Source: Euphorbia lathyris (taxonomy: Eukaryota; Streptophyta; Magnoliopsida; Malpighiales; Euphorbiaceae). Taken from it: a DNA stretch of 64,000 nt. The notes below the pieces were generated by a model that saw only the letters and a list, made by a program, of their open reading frames with translations, was not told where the DNA came from and did not search any database. Both the position numbers and the translations under genes were made by a program. How positions within the stretch are numbered: the first letter of the stretch is position 1; each line of letters begins with the position of its first letter. Shown here piece after piece: positions 1 through 12,154 of the stretch. The DNA is taken from assembly GCF_963576675.1 (NCBI RefSeq), contig NC_088917.1, positions 10,444,001 to 10,508,000 on the forward strand, in the 5' to 3' direction.

Positions 1-1429
1 GAAAGAATCTCTGCTCAGCAGAGCAAAAACCAAAAAGAACGCTCTCAAGCATAATAAAAAAACTAATAGTCCGCAGGACCTCAGCATCAAGTAGAACTTG
101 TTACGAGCCACTCATATTTGATAAACAGTGACTGTAAAAGCAACTCGACGAAGGTAAGAAAGTTTAGACTTGCTACTGGTTTTTCTCCCCAACCAACTGA
201 TAATCCGTTTCAAGAGAGATCCTTAACAAGTTTTAACAGGCTTCATATATTAATCAGCAACAGTGCACCATATATTTCTCATGTCGATTTCTGATACAAT
301 CAGTTAGAATTCAATTTAATTCTAACTTTATTGAAAAGATCAATTTCAGTCTAGTCTTACTAATATATTAAGATCAATTTTAGTCTAGTCTTACTAATAT
401 AGCAAAGACTATACAAAATGGTATAAATTTAATCTTTGACCCTTTCAAGTAAGATCGTTTAACTTATGGTAAGTCAATGTTTCAAACAAGTTTCGTCGGC
501 TCTCAAATTGATTTTGGCTTTTTTTTTGTGGCTTTAAAATTGATTTTAAATGTTGAGTCCATTTTGTACCTAAAAAATAAACTAGTCTCTTTTTATGGCT
601 CTGAAAACGTTACATTAAATATCATTCTGTAGCTTTAAAACTTCTAAAACATTAGTTTTAAATTTAGTCTCTTTAAAACTTCAAACTTCGAAAAACATTA
701 GGGTTAAATTTAGTCATCTTTTAATCGCGTGGAAAATGTCACCCTATCAATTTGGCAAAAAATATGAAGATTTAGATCAAAATATTTTCCAAAATGAAAC
801 TTAACTTTGAACTTATGATTACCGTATCAAATTGATTATGCTGAAGTGCGCATATTTTCTTCACATGATATTAGAATTTAGTATAACTGCCAAATAGATA
901 TCTCATTTGGATCAAATTGGACCTAATTGAGTGGTTGAAATTGTAATAAAGGTTTAACTCGCACGGAAACGAAAACTAAAAAGAACAAAAAAGGGCTTCT
1001 CTTCTTTGGGTTCTGTTAAGGACTTCAGTCCTTTTGCTTGTGGTCCTTTTGATTCATTCTATTTGTTGTTCTTTCATTTTCTCAAATCGTACGAGCAGGA
1101 GATCGACTATGGACACCGGTAATGAAAACAGAAAAAAAACGGAAACAGACACGAATTGTGGAAACACTAGTAAGGGAGAGTTTTCATGCAATTTCCTAAT
1201 TAAGGAATATAAGATATTCAACACACCACCTCACGCGGGAAGAACCTAATATTAGTGTGAAGAAGCTAATATTAGCGTGGGACCCAAGAATGAACCATTA
1301 CTCTAATACTTTGTAAACAAACGCCTAACTCAACTCAAAGGGAGAGGATTATCGTACATGTATAAGAAGCTATTTAACTCCCTAGATGTGAGACATTTAA
1401 ATAAATCCTAGGAGAAACAAATGAACTCT
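1..1429. other. AT-rich intergenic flank
   Basis: I see no gene, RNA or clear repeat here. Short ORFs, such as one at 1034-1249, have no recognisable domain and look like chance. The stretch at 300-720 repeats phrases of the form 'ttaaatttagtctcttt' loosely, which suggests an old degraded repeat, but I cannot define its ends. Confidence 0.5.
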
Positions 1430-1560
1430 ATGACAACAACAACAATAAAGCCTTAGTCCCGAAATGATTTGGGCTGGCTAACATGAACCGTCATACGAAA
1501 CCGTGAAATCAAGTCGTGTCAGCGACATAAATTATTGAGATTGAGGTTGGATAATTTTCC
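1430..1560 (+). repeat. short SINE-like dispersed repeat
   Basis: An (aac)n run is followed by 'aagccttagtcccgaaatg', 'gatttgggctggctaacatg' and 'gaaatcaagtcgtgtcagc'. This wording recurs in a family of short dispersed plant repeats usually classed as SINE-like. I recognise it from memory of the consensus. No tRNA-type promoter boxes or target duplication are clear, so the class and ends are uncertain. Confidence 0.35.
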
Positions 1561-1855
1561 AACTCCTTTACATGGTTTGTCTATGTCGGTCTTTCCTTCT
1601 CAACAAAAACGCAAATGTCCTAAATTTTCAGTGAACAATCAAATAAAAGCAAAATGAACTACTCTTTCAACAACCTATATATATTTTTATGGAAAAGAAC
1701 ATTCTTAAACAACAGGTAAATAAAAGGTTATAATCGTACGGTCTCCGTTTCAAAAAATTGAACAAAAATGTTTTACACCTAAAAACATAATTATCTACCA
1801 TCTTTGAATTTTACCTTTGTTTTGGTGACGAGAGAGAGAAATCAGCCTGCTTTAT
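1561..1855. other. 3' flank of the TM9SF gene
   Basis: AT-rich sequence downstream of the stop codon of the minus-strand TM9SF gene. It must hold that gene's 3' UTR and poly(A) site. I see no strong AATAAA on the minus strand that would fix the site. Confidence 0.4.
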
Positions 1856-4800
1856 TTAATCGATTTTCACTGATGAATAGATGAGCCTTGTGAACCACAA
1901 GCATGCATAGAATCCAATTGTTCCGGTTAGAACGAAAAATGCATACGATGCAATGAGCATGTATCCGAAGTATAACACACCAGAAACGAGCTTTGTAATT
2001 TCCAGCTTTGTGAAGAAGTAGAATGTTGCGTAAAGGAAGAGGTACAGTGCGGAGGAGCCAGAGGTCAGGTATGATCTCCACCACCATAAATAGTCCTCAC
2101 TGCACAGCTGGAAGTAGCAGAGTACTATGGTTATTTCAGCACAAGTGATAATCAGGATAATGAATACTAGGAACAGGAAACCGAAGATGTAGTAGAACTG
2201 GTTCAGCCAGATTGATGTCAGGATGAAGAAGAGCTCGATGAAAACAGCTCCGAAAGGAAGTATTCCTCCAATGAGAACCGAGAAGGCTGGGTTCATGTAC
2301 CAAGCTTGCTCTGGGATCTGTCTTGGGATTTTGTTAGTCTTTACTGGATCTTCGATTGCTGGCTTCTTGAACCCGATATAGCTTCCCACAAACACAAGAG
2401 GAACTGAAATTCCAAACCATAAAAATACCAGAGCAAACATCGTTCCAAATGGTACAGCTCCAGATGATTTCTGACCCCAGATGAGAGTATTCAAAACGAA
2501 GAAAATGGAGGATACAATCCCTGGGAACATAACTGCAGTCCTGAGAGCGATTCTCTTCCATTCTGTTCCTTTAAACATTTTATATAAACGAGCAGAAGCA
2601 TAACCAGCAAAAAGACCCATAAAAACCCAAAGTAAGAGCATCGCTGTCATTAGACCACCTCGGTTAGAAGGAGAAAGGAATCCTAGAATTGCAAACATCA
2701 TGGTGACAAGGGTCATGCAGAGAAACTGAACACCAGTTCCAACATAAACACAGAGTAAATCAGAATTTGATGGAGGTCTGAAAACATCTCCATGCACAAG
2801 TTTCCATCCAGTCTCTTCTTGTGCTTCTTCCTGGGTCTCCAGTTCATTATACTTGGATATATCACGGTAAAGGGTTCGCAGCATTATCATTGCCACCATG
2901 CCAGAAAGGAAGAGGACAATCATCAATGAATTGACAATAGAGAACCAATGAATTTGGTCATCGCTCATTAAAAGATAGGTATCCCATCTAGATGCCCACT
3001 TCACATCACTTTCCTGCAAAGCAGATAAAGAGTGAGACAGTGAATAGAGTAACGTGCCTAACCACACCTCACAGATGAGCATGCAACACAATTCACTGCT
3101 CAAATCCGATGATATAAAAACCTAGACACCACCGCAGGAAGATGAAGAAATAAGAAAAAGAATATCCACAAATGCACTGAAAATGAACTGTGCATTTAAA
3201 CCTCCTATTGTACTCCGCTATCCATAAGAATGACGCCTGAAATACTAAAATGAAAACCAAGAAAAAGTTTAACGCAAGTGATAGTTATGCAAAACAATTC
3301 ACCTGGAAGTCAACATCATATGTGATGATAATTTCTTTTTTGTCTTCAACTTCTTGAGGGGTATTGGAATTAACAACGGTGTGCTTTGCATTGGGATCAC
3401 AAGTGGTTAAGCGAGTCTTGTCACCATTCCATTTCCCTTGATATTCGTGCTTTACACTGTATCATCCAAAGAATCAACTGAGCAATGCAAAAACTAAATA
3501 ACATGAAGAGAAATTTTGGCAAGAAGCAAGCTTTTAGAAAGCACAACAGAGAACGACAGACCTCAATGGCTTAACTTCAAAACCAACAATTCTTGCAGAG
3601 TCAGTTAGCAAATCTCTATGATACTTGACAGTGAAAGCCAAATGGTTGTGGATAAAATATTTCTCCTCCTTACTCTGCATATACTTAGACAGTAAGCTAA
3701 AGAAACAGGCCTATCAACAGGAAATGGAGTTTGAAATACATTAGTTTACATACCCCACTGTATTGGCCTTTTAGACCAACATGATAACCAAGCTGATATA
3801 TAGTAGGAGATTCCTGATCCAACCTCTGCCTTGGAACCACAAGAGGAAGGTTATCAAGGATCCTGTAACAAACAAGTCAAAAGATTATCAGAATATGGAA
3901 CTTGGGAAGTGTCCCACATTCATTAGCATAATCTCTATGGATCTGATAAAAATAAAAAAAAAGTGCTTCATACATGTTCACACGATACTCATCATCGATT
4001 TTTTCTTTAAACTCCTTTGTAGTCTTGGCGTTCAAGACAAGACGGCAAACAATGTTGCACATCTTCGGTTCCCGCATTTTAAACTGCAATATTCCAGCAT
4101 AGATGGAAAATTCAGTAACATGGAATTCAGTAACATGGAACTCCTTGAAAATCTAGTTTAGGTCAGCAAGGATAATATAACTAACCACATAGTCAGAATT
4201 TTCAATACGATCACCACGAAGTACTTCTCCAAGATTCTCTGCACTGTCGACAATCTTCTCTGGGCGGCAATAAGGAAGCGAGTAATATGAATAAGGAAGT
4301 TGTGTCTTTGTAGAAGTCAATTTGTTTACTTTCACCTTCAACTCATCTCCCTGAATTTTACAGGAAAATAAAGAACGAAATTATTAAGAATGTCATTTTA
4401 ATGGTTTTGTCACGCTTTCAAACAGCTTCAAAAGGATAAGTACTTTCTTTTCTTGATTTTAAGAGCAACTGAAAGATAACAAAAATGAAAAGTTAAATTA
4501 CTCGCTAATTAGAAATGACATATGCTTAAAGCTTGGTCAATCTTCAGAACAGCCCGATAAAAGTTAAGTTGTCAAGGGGGCATGACATTGGACAAGACTC
4601 AATACCATCAATGTTACAGATTTTTAAGCCATCAGACAAACTGCATTACATACATGACTGTAAGCAAAAAGCTGCAAAAGTAAAATAAATCAAGAGACCT
4701 GAGCACAGAACCATCACATTACAATGCAGCCATACAGTAAATCATATCACAAGCAAGCCCATACCATATCCAAAACTAATACACACATCTTTCAGTTTTC

Positions 4801-5533
4801 TAAAACACATGAGACATACACGGCTCTGCATTCCTCAATTTAACTGAGCATAAATATTCAGATGCACCAAGACCATGGATCTCAAAGCTAAAAAGACTAA
4901 AAGATGTTTATCATGCAATTTCAAGTATAAACTCCCGACGAATTATGACAACAGAAAACAACGAACACCGTTAAGCAATGGAACACGGAAAACACAATGA
5001 TATAACCGACACTGACTGACACTTCAATTGTTTGGATCTTAAAAAGCAAGGACTGCACTCCGCATTCCATCTACCGAATAGCTAACATTTAATAACATAA
5101 ACGAAAGCAATGCAAATGTATAAATCAACTTCCAGTGCCACCACAAATCTGATATCACCACATTCAGTAAGACAGTAACAGTAACGTACAGCGAATGAAT
5201 CAAAATCGACAATGCAACTACGAATCCGTTCACATTCATATAAATCGAGAAAATTAACACGTTAATCTTTCAATTGCACTCTAATTCCCCATCATTTAAA
5301 CAGAAAACCAAGCAAATCAGAACCAGATCGGAAGTACAAGCACACAACGATATAAATTCAATACATACTCAAATCGAGAAATAAAAACAAATATCGAAGG
5401 CGCTAACCTTGACGAAATCCTCAGGAGCGACGCCGGGGAGGTAGAAGCAGTGACAACCATGGATCAGAACCGCGAAAACTAAACAGATCGTGGATAAGAG
5501 AGGAGGTATAGATTTACTTCCTCGAGGCTCCAT
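1856..5533 (-). CDS. transmembrane nine superfamily (EMP70/TM9SF) protein
   Basis: Seven coding exons on the minus strand: 5533-5408, 4350-4186, 4083-3974, 3862-3754, 3674-3562, 3456-3303 and 3013-1856. All six introns are GT-AG. Together they give 644 residues, a usual length for the family. The ATG at 5533 opens a signal peptide (about residues 9-30) followed by the family's [11 protein letters not shown] start of the lumenal domain. The lumenal domain holds the conserved GDRIEN and DDEYRVNM segments. From about residue 280 there are nine hydrophobic segments, and the chain ends in KID, which fits the KXD/E COPI-binding Golgi-retention motif described for plant TM9 proteins. Family members are Golgi/endosomal membrane proteins implicated in sorting and adhesion. 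Intron 1 is long (5407-4351). No frameshift or stop is seen, so the gene looks functional. Which plant paralogue it is cannot be settled here. Confidence 0.95.
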
Positions 5534-5599
5534 GGGAGTTTCTCTGAGATTTGGAGGAAGAGAGCAGTGGGAGAAAGAGAGAAGGGCAGATCCAGAGAG

Positions 5600-5645
5600 T
5601 GAGATCGAAAAATGAAAGATATGGTTTTATGTTATAATAAAGATG
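5600..5645 (-). promoter_or_regulatory. possible TATA region of the TM9SF gene
   Basis: On the minus strand 'TTTATTATAACATAAAA' lies about 100 bp upstream of the ATG. A CT-rich leader (5545-5600), typical of plant 5' UTRs, lies between them. The position suits a TATA element but the match is loose. Confidence 0.3.
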
Positions 5646-5984
5646 TGGGTCAACAGGGAAGAAGAAGAAGCTTGAGTTGGGATTTTTAGATCCGGTTCTT
5701 GGTTGCGTCCGGTTAATATTTTTACGGTAAGTGCTGGTTCGCTATCCTTATGTTGACACGTGTTTTTCTTTTGAAAGATTTCTTGTAGCTTATTTGATAG
5801 TGAAATAGGAAAATATTTAATGAGAATTAAAATATAAATGGAATTAAATCTGTGAAAATTAAAATTTGGATTTTATTAACCGTAATCTATGTATTTGGAA
5901 TTTATTACCAAAAATTTGTAATTTTAAAATGTTATATCTTTTGAAAATTGGTAAATAATTTATTAGTTATTGAGGGATATGGGT
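5646..5984. other. AT-rich upstream flank
   Basis: This is the upstream region of the TM9SF gene. It is very AT-rich and has no recognisable element apart from 'gacacgtg' near 5755, a G-box-like core that could be regulatory or chance. Confidence 0.35.
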
Positions 5985-6690
5985 CAAGCCCATCAATCGC
6001 ATGGTCTGGCCCGGTATAAGGGCTCATGGGAACCATGGGCCATGGTCTAGCAGTCCGTTACATCACAGCAGCACTCTATAAAAGAGACCATCAATGTCCA
6101 AATAGATAGGTCTGATATATTCTCTCTCTATGTTAATATTTTCTCACTTTCTTTTTTTTAGTAACTAACTTGATCGATGAAGTGTCCCCAAGGACCGTTC
6201 TTGGCACATGCACAAAAGCGACAATGAGGATCACTTGATATCCCCACGTCTCCATTATTTGGTATGGTGAGCGTGGAGAACAAATGATCATTAGTCGAAT
6301 CAGAATCTTCCACCTAAAATGGGTGACCCGCAGGCACTAACTCTTGCCAGCACTGCCGCTCAGTTGGTCAATGTTTGTAATACACAGTTTTCAAACTACC
6401 CAAATCGTGCAGACCGCAACACATATGAAAATAATCGAGCAGCAGCAAAGCCTGCAGGAAGAGAACGAGAAGATCTAGCAGTTCCTCAAGAGCAGGACCG
6501 ACACAAAGGAGTAACTCTTTCCCGCTAGCTTCGCAGGCGTGGCAGAGCCCGCAACCATACTACCACTGGCCCCGATCCAGACTGCTACTGACCCACCTAT
6601 CAGAAAGGCCTGTGCAGGTGCTCCAGTGACCCTTGTGCTGCTCGCCGAGCAGTGCTGTCAGTTTGGCCTTTTGCTCCGTTTCATGCACGT
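5985..6690 (+). repeat. degraded LTR-retrotransposon fragment
   Basis: A TATA-like 'ctctataaaagagacc' near 6075 is followed by a CT-rich stretch, then 'aacttgatcgatgaagtgtc' and 'cccaaggaccgttcttggca', in the style of gypsy LTR R/U5 sequence. A short open frame starts at 6319 and could be the remains of a gag. I see no intact LTR ends, primer site or partner LTR. This is a fragment whose family is a guess. Confidence 0.35.
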
Positions 6691-7713
6691 TTGTTCTTGA
6701 AACAACTCAAAACACTCACTAGACGAATAATAGGTAGAAGACATTATAAAGTACAAATATTAAGGCTAGAAAAACATGTAAAACGGGATCTAAACTATAC
6801 TCTAAACTCTATATAATATGGTGGTAACAGACAAATCAATATAAAGAGGTATAAATAAGTATTAATGAAACTCAACCCAAAAGAATTAAGATGACTGAGG
6901 TTATCCTAGAGATAAATACAGAAAATGAGAGATAAAAATTATACAGGGATATTTATCTCTAACAATCTCAACAATATATACTAATCATATTATATAATAC
7001 ATTAACTTGAGATGTTTTATGATTATGATCATTTAGCTTATATATAAAGTTTCATTTCATTTCATCTTGCGCGAACACTTTATATGATGATTATAATATA
7101 GGGATCTTTCATCTATTGATTAATTGGATAAAATATAAATGTCTTTTAAAAAATCCAATTATATTAAATTTGAACGAATACAACAAATGAACACTCCATA
7201 GATGATATTTGTACAGTTGCAACAATAAAAGGATACTGGGCCCAATAGATGATATTTTGGACCTAAGAAATATGGTTCAATAACTTCTAGACTGGGCTTC
7301 ATTATTTTATTTGATTTCTTGTATTGTATTATAAAATGGGATAGTTACAAAATATTCACGTTTCAATAAATAAATACAAGTTTCTATAATTTGTGATAGT
7401 AATTTTTATTATGTTAAATCTCTAAAAATTATTTGTTATTATGTCAAATCTAAAAAAATACACACTTCATATCTACTAATAAGTACCTGTTTATAATTTC
7501 ACAAAGTAATTGTTTATATTGGAAAATAAAAAATAAAAATTGCTTACTTTATATAACTGGAAAATAGTTTTCAAACTTGATTTATCATGTAATTTTACCT
7601 ATAAAATGCAGCTCTCTGGACGGGACTGGTACAAGACCTACTGGATGTAAATGGAGAGTGGAAACATGCTATTATTGACCATAGCTTCAATAATCGAGAT
7701 GCACAGCTCATCT
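6691..7713. other. AT-rich intergenic DNA
   Basis: Low-complexity AT-rich sequence without convincing ORFs. I see no defined terminal repeats or structured RNA. Confidence 0.4.
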
Positions 7714-7721
7714 GATCTACT

Positions 7722-8302
7722 CAGTGTTTTGAAAACCGGACCGGACCGGCCAGTCGAACCGCGAACCAGTCAAGTGTCCGGTCCGGTTTTAGCTATACAG
7801 GTTCAACTATATTAAACCGCATCAAACCGGAATTGAACCGGTGTTGAACCGTGAACCGGTGTTGAACTAGTGAACCGGATTGACCCTGGTTTTTTACCAT
7901 TTTTTGAAAAACATATTGAATTAAGGAAAAAATTTAAAAATTAGGTAGAGAACAACCTCTTTAATAATTGGTGTTAATTAATTTAATTTTAATCTTAATA
8001 TTGTGTTAAACTATGAGTTTGATTTAGATGTGTGAATTTTTAATTAATGTGTTAAATTAAGGATTGGTTACCGATGTGTGAATTTTTATATTATCTATAT
8101 GAATTTTTAATTTTTAATTAATATGTTAACTTAAGAATTGTTTATTATATGTATGAAATTTTTAATTTTATGTTCAATGAAACATCATTTTATTTTATAT
8201 ATATATATATTTATTTATTTATTTATTTATCCGGTTGAACCTATTGAACCTTGAACCAGTTGTCTCACCGGTTCAACGTCCGGTCCGGTTTTCAAAACAT
8301 TG
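7722..8302. mobile_element. hAT-type MITE with perfect 8 bp TSD
   Basis: The left end reads CAGTGTTTTGAAAACCGGAC and the reverse complement of the right end reads CAATGTTTTGAAAACCGGAC, so the terminal inverted repeats are about 25 bp. GATCTACT is repeated exactly on both sides (7714-7721 and 8303-8310). An 8 bp duplication with CA..TG ends is the hAT signature. The interior has subterminal 'gaaccggt' repeats and a TA/TTTA microsatellite at 8198-8230. There is no transposase, so it is non-autonomous. An ORF at 8235-8453 runs out of the right end and is not a gene. Confidence 0.88.
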
Positions 8303-8310
8303 GATCTACT

Positions 8311-9830
8311 GTCCCGTGTGTGGTGCGTTTGGAGAAGACGACACCCATGTCTTTAAAACTCATATAAAACATGGTTCGAAAGTATTAAAATCCGACACTT
8401 TAAAACTTGGCAGAGTTTATCTTCAATCGCATCATTCTCTGTACGTGGAATAAAATTCGTCTCTTAACAATAAAAAGCTCTATATATGAAATAAATTATA
8501 TATTGAAATGCATAGTTACGAAATTCGTTTTTGATATAATAATTGCTCTAAAAAGACTGATTATGTACTCAGTCTAGTCTTTTACAACGTTAAGATTTAG
8601 ATTTATGGTTTAGAGGTTAATGTTTAGTAAAATAAAGTCAATTTTTATTTAGTAAAAAGAAAGAAAGAAAAAATGAATGAATGAATAATACAAAATAAAA
8701 CACTAGTTAGTGACTCTTTATTATGTACTAATCGAACATCCGTTTATGGATATATAATATTTTTTATATTTTAAAATAATTATTATATTTGACCAAAACA
8801 TACCTATTAATGAAATAATTATGAAAATAGATATCTATATTATGTTATTCTAGTGTTTTTTACAACCTTACATGTTTTTGAGAGATTAACAAAAAAATCT
8901 TTTAAATATTAAATATATTATTATATGTTTCCAAAGGATCCTTTTATTGTGTTGGGCCAATGTGATTAGAAATACCCATGGTTTCTATATAAAGATTAAA
9001 GCCCACAAAATGCCTTCACGTATGAAGTATAAAAGTCTAAGTATAAATAGGGACACTATGGTCATTTTTCATTTACTCCAAACATTTAATGTTGTACTCA
9101 AAGCATGAGCTTTCCGACTCATTTTGTTAAATTGTCTAGTGATTTTTCATTCAATTTGAACCGCCTGAGTTAATCGCGAACATGTCCATTTTTCTGGTTA
9201 GTTTTACCTCCATATTTAATAAAAAATATATATATAAATAGTGGAATTTAAATTTGGGCTATCAGAATATAAAAAAAACATGCTATATAAGTCTCACCAT
9301 TAAAAAAATTCTTAACTAATTTCATGTTTTTTAGTTTTCATATGCATTAAGTCGTTTATTAACGATTTAGTCAACGACACCGTTATTGAAAAACTCAATA
9401 TGTGTGAAAATTAAAATTATAGGGATTTAATCTGAAAAAATAAATAATTAAATACTCAATTTTTAAAACTATATAAGTTTAAGGGTCCGATTGTATGTTT
9501 AACATTTATTCTACCAAAAGCATTGGAATGACATTCAGAATACAAAGTGTTTTAATTTCCCTCTCAATTAATTGCAATTTCAAATACAAATGTCCATGTC
9601 ATCGATCCCTGTGAATTTTCTAAAATGCAATCCTTACCGTCTATCATATAAAAAACAACACTGAAGATTAAAAATCTTCTATGTACCAGCTTTCCATTCT
9701 GCAATACAACGCCAACGATCCAAGTTCCAGACGATATCCACCGTAGATAACCAACAACAACGATCTATCTCTCTTTCGAATAAAAGAAAATCATAGATTA
9801 TCTTCAAATACCACATCTGAAATCCACCAG
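8311..9830. other. AT-rich intergenic DNA
   Basis: No gene is evident up to the histone-like remnant. The stretch 9600-9830 is less AT-rich and contains 'catataaaaaacaacactga' near 9645. It could be the former promoter or leader of the histone H3 remnant that follows. Confidence 0.35.
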
Positions 9831-10130
9831 AGGAAAAGCACCTAACAACTTGCAACCAAAGTAGCCCGTAAATCTGCTTCGACAACATGTGGTGTTAAGA
9901 AACCTCACACTCCCGACACCATTGCTCTTAGTGAAATTTCAAAGTACCAGAAAAACATGGAGCTCTTGATCAGAAAACTCCCTTTCAAGCACCTGGTCCG
10001 AGAAATCATTCAAGATTTTAAGACGGGTCTAAGATTCCAAAGCTATGTTGTATTTGCTCTACAAGAAGATTCAGATACTTATCTGGTTAGAGTATTTGGA
10101 TATACAAATCTCTATCGTCAATCTCTATAG
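9831..10130 (+). pseudogene. histone H3 pseudogene (truncated, divergent)
   Basis: Translation from 9831 gives RKST, then TAA (9843-9845), then an open frame of 94 codons from 9846 to a TAG at 10128. That frame follows histone H3 closely: QLATK, ARKSA, GVKKPH, then [31 protein letters not shown] and a degenerate TNL. The start of the N-terminal tail is missing. The lysine-14/18 segment is replaced by the stop, two residues are lost after KKPH, and the last helix after TNL is replaced by a short unrelated tail. Missing parts and the early stop mark it as a pseudogene. It has no CENH3-type loop insertion. No intron is seen, so it may be a retrocopy or a decayed intronless H3 gene. Confidence 0.85.
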
Positions 10131-10284
10131 TTTAATATGTCGAAGAATTATTCAAAGTTTGGTGGTTTATGTTTCCTAAAAGATAACTATTTTCAACCAA
10201 TTTATTTATGTTTTTATATTTATTTTCACTTTATTTTTTTAGTTTGATTTTATCTTGTATTTGCAATCTTATTCTAATTTTTTT

Positions 10285-11250
10285 GGATAAAATGCAAAAA
10301 TACTCCTAACGTTTACAGGCATGAGCAATTTTTACTCTTAACATTTAAAATGGTGCAAATTTACCTCTATCGTTGGCAGTCAAGAGCAAATTTATTCCTG
10401 ATTTTGACAAGTCGGGTTCAGACATTATTATAAAATACATATATTTTGGCCCTGTTTGGTAAAGAGCGTTTTGGGATAAAAAGAGCGGTTTTGACCAACT
10501 TTAGAGGTTTGACCACTGAAACCGCTAATTGGAGTGTTTGGTGGAGAGAGGTTTGGGAGATAGGTTTGGGATGAAAACGCTAATTTAGAAAAAGCTCTTA
10601 AAATGAGCTTTTTCAATTAGCGTTTTGCAATATTAAAATTAATGGACTTCTTTAACCCTAATAGATAGACTCCCTCTTCTCCTGCGTCAAAATTAATGCC
10701 CTTATTCGTCTTTTTGCACAAACCACTATTATCAATCAGCTAATTTTTACCAAACAGGTCTACACAAACAACTAATCAAATCAGCTAGTCAAATCAGCTA
10801 ATGTAATCAGCTAACAGCTAACAGCTAATTCCCAAACAGGGCCTTTATTCTTTATTCTTCATCAATTGCACATAAATTGATTCTTAAAAAAAGATTTCAT
10901 ACTTTTTTTTGATTTAATAATAGAATTTGAGATTAATATTTTTAAATTCGGTGAAATATTTGATTTTTTTGTCCAACTAATACAAAATACAATATGTTTT
11001 TTTAAAAATTAAAAAAAATCACGTTTAATTATATGTTTGTGATCTATTACTAATAAGTGATAAAAAAAATACACATGTGAAGTGTAGATGACAAAATTCA
11101 TGACCGAGAAGAAAATTCTATGAATAATTTCTCAAATTGACCCAACTTGTCAACGTTAGGGGTAAAATTGCTCTTGGTTGCCAATATTAAGGGTAAAATT
11201 GTACCATTTTAAACGTTAAAGGTAAAATTACTCCTATGTATACATTATCC
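10285..11250. mobile_element. MITE with about 120 bp inverted termini, split by another MITE
   Basis: About 120 bp at the left (from 'ggataaaatgcaaaaatact') is the imperfect reverse complement of about 120 bp at the right (to 11250). Shared phrases are 'tttaaaatggt(g/a)caa', 'ttggca(g/a)(t/c)caagagcaa' and 'gacaagt'. Long terminal inverted repeats with no coding capacity suggest a Mutator-like MITE. The flanks (ctaattttttt and ctaaaatttt) do not give a clean duplication, so the copy is old. The core is interrupted by a second element at 10448-10843. Confidence 0.7.
10448..10843. mobile_element. MITE nested in the previous MITE
   Basis: It begins GGCCCTGTTTGGTAAAG, and the reverse complement of its right end is GGCCCTGTTTGGGAATT, a perfect 12 bp inverted terminus. 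It is flanked by TTT on each side, which fits a 3 bp target duplication of Tourist/PIF-Harbinger type but does not prove it. The right third carries several 'cagcta' repeats. It has no transposase. It sits wholly inside the 10285-11250 element and so inserted later. Confidence 0.75.
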
Positions 11251-11381
11251 CTAAAATTTTAATACAAAGTCTAATATACATATGAAATGTATTATTTTAC
11301 CCTTAATAATTACATTCTAATTTATTCTTCTCTGGTAATTATAGGATTATAATTATATGAGTAAAATTCTGTATAAATTTA

Positions 11382-11869
11382 GTGGATTGCTATTCACCGT
11401 CCCCTTTTTACTTATCACTGTCCTCCATTTGACATTTTTGCCCTTCTGATTTTTTTCAACTAAAACTTCTCATTTTCTCTCTAATCTCTCAAAAAAAAAA
11501 AAAAAAAAAACCTACACAAGAATCATGGCGGAAAATGATAGCAAATTAGTGGAAAGTTACGTTTTGTTTGTTAAATTTTCATCGAAAACACGAATTCCGT
11601 CTCCAAATCCACTCGTCATCTGCCTACTAGGTGGATGAATCTCCCGCCCGCCCTTTAGGCAGAGGGATGAACTTCCCGCCGAAGCCAAACGAGTTAATTT
11701 TTTTTTAATCGTCCATTTTTTGAGTGCTCGGGTCCATTTTTTTAGAATTTCAGTTTTGCTCGACAGAATGATTTTTTTTTCAGTTCTTGGTTAAAAAAAA
11801 TGAGAAGGGCAAAATTGTCAAATGGAAGGTGGTGATAAGTAAAAAAATGGAAGGTGAATAGCAATACCC
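11382..11869. mobile_element. MITE with about 80 bp inverted termini
   Basis: The left end contains 'attgctattcacc', 'acttatcac' and 'catttgaca(t/a)ttttgcc'. The right end repeats these as the reverse complement over about 80 bp. TAAATTTA flanks both sides (11374-11381 and 11870-11877). The structure fits a Mutator-like MITE, though the duplication is 8 bp and AT-rich, so exact ends may shift by one base. A poly(A) tract lies inside at about 11490-11510. Confidence 0.75.
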
Positions 11870-11877
11870 TAAATTTA

Positions 11878-12144
11878 ACTAATAAATTGAAATAGTATAA
11901 TTTAATAATTTTATAGACTTAGAGGGTGTATATATGGACTAAAGACTATATCTTTAAATATATAGATGGTCTAGGTTGATGTCATGTCACTACATTTGAG
12001 GAAGATTTCAGTATTGGTCATTCTGATCTTTTATAGTTATTTCATCTCTTTTAATTATGGCTGTACCCATAGATAGCATAGGATTATATTCTATTCTATA
12101 CTTGTATATGATTTTAAATTCTCTTAGTTTTTGAGAGATGTGAA
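11878..12144. other. spacer between MITEs
   Basis: AT-rich spacer between two MITEs with no feature that I can recognise. Confidence 0.35.
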
Positions 12145-12154
12145 TTTATCTTAA

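Noticed and set aside
8235..8453. ORF of 72 codons
   Set aside because: It begins in the MITE terminus and ends in AT-rich DNA, with no homology recognised.
9846..10130. Centromeric H3 (CENH3) candidate
   Set aside because: There is no loop-1 insertion or long divergent tail, and the C-terminal helix is missing.
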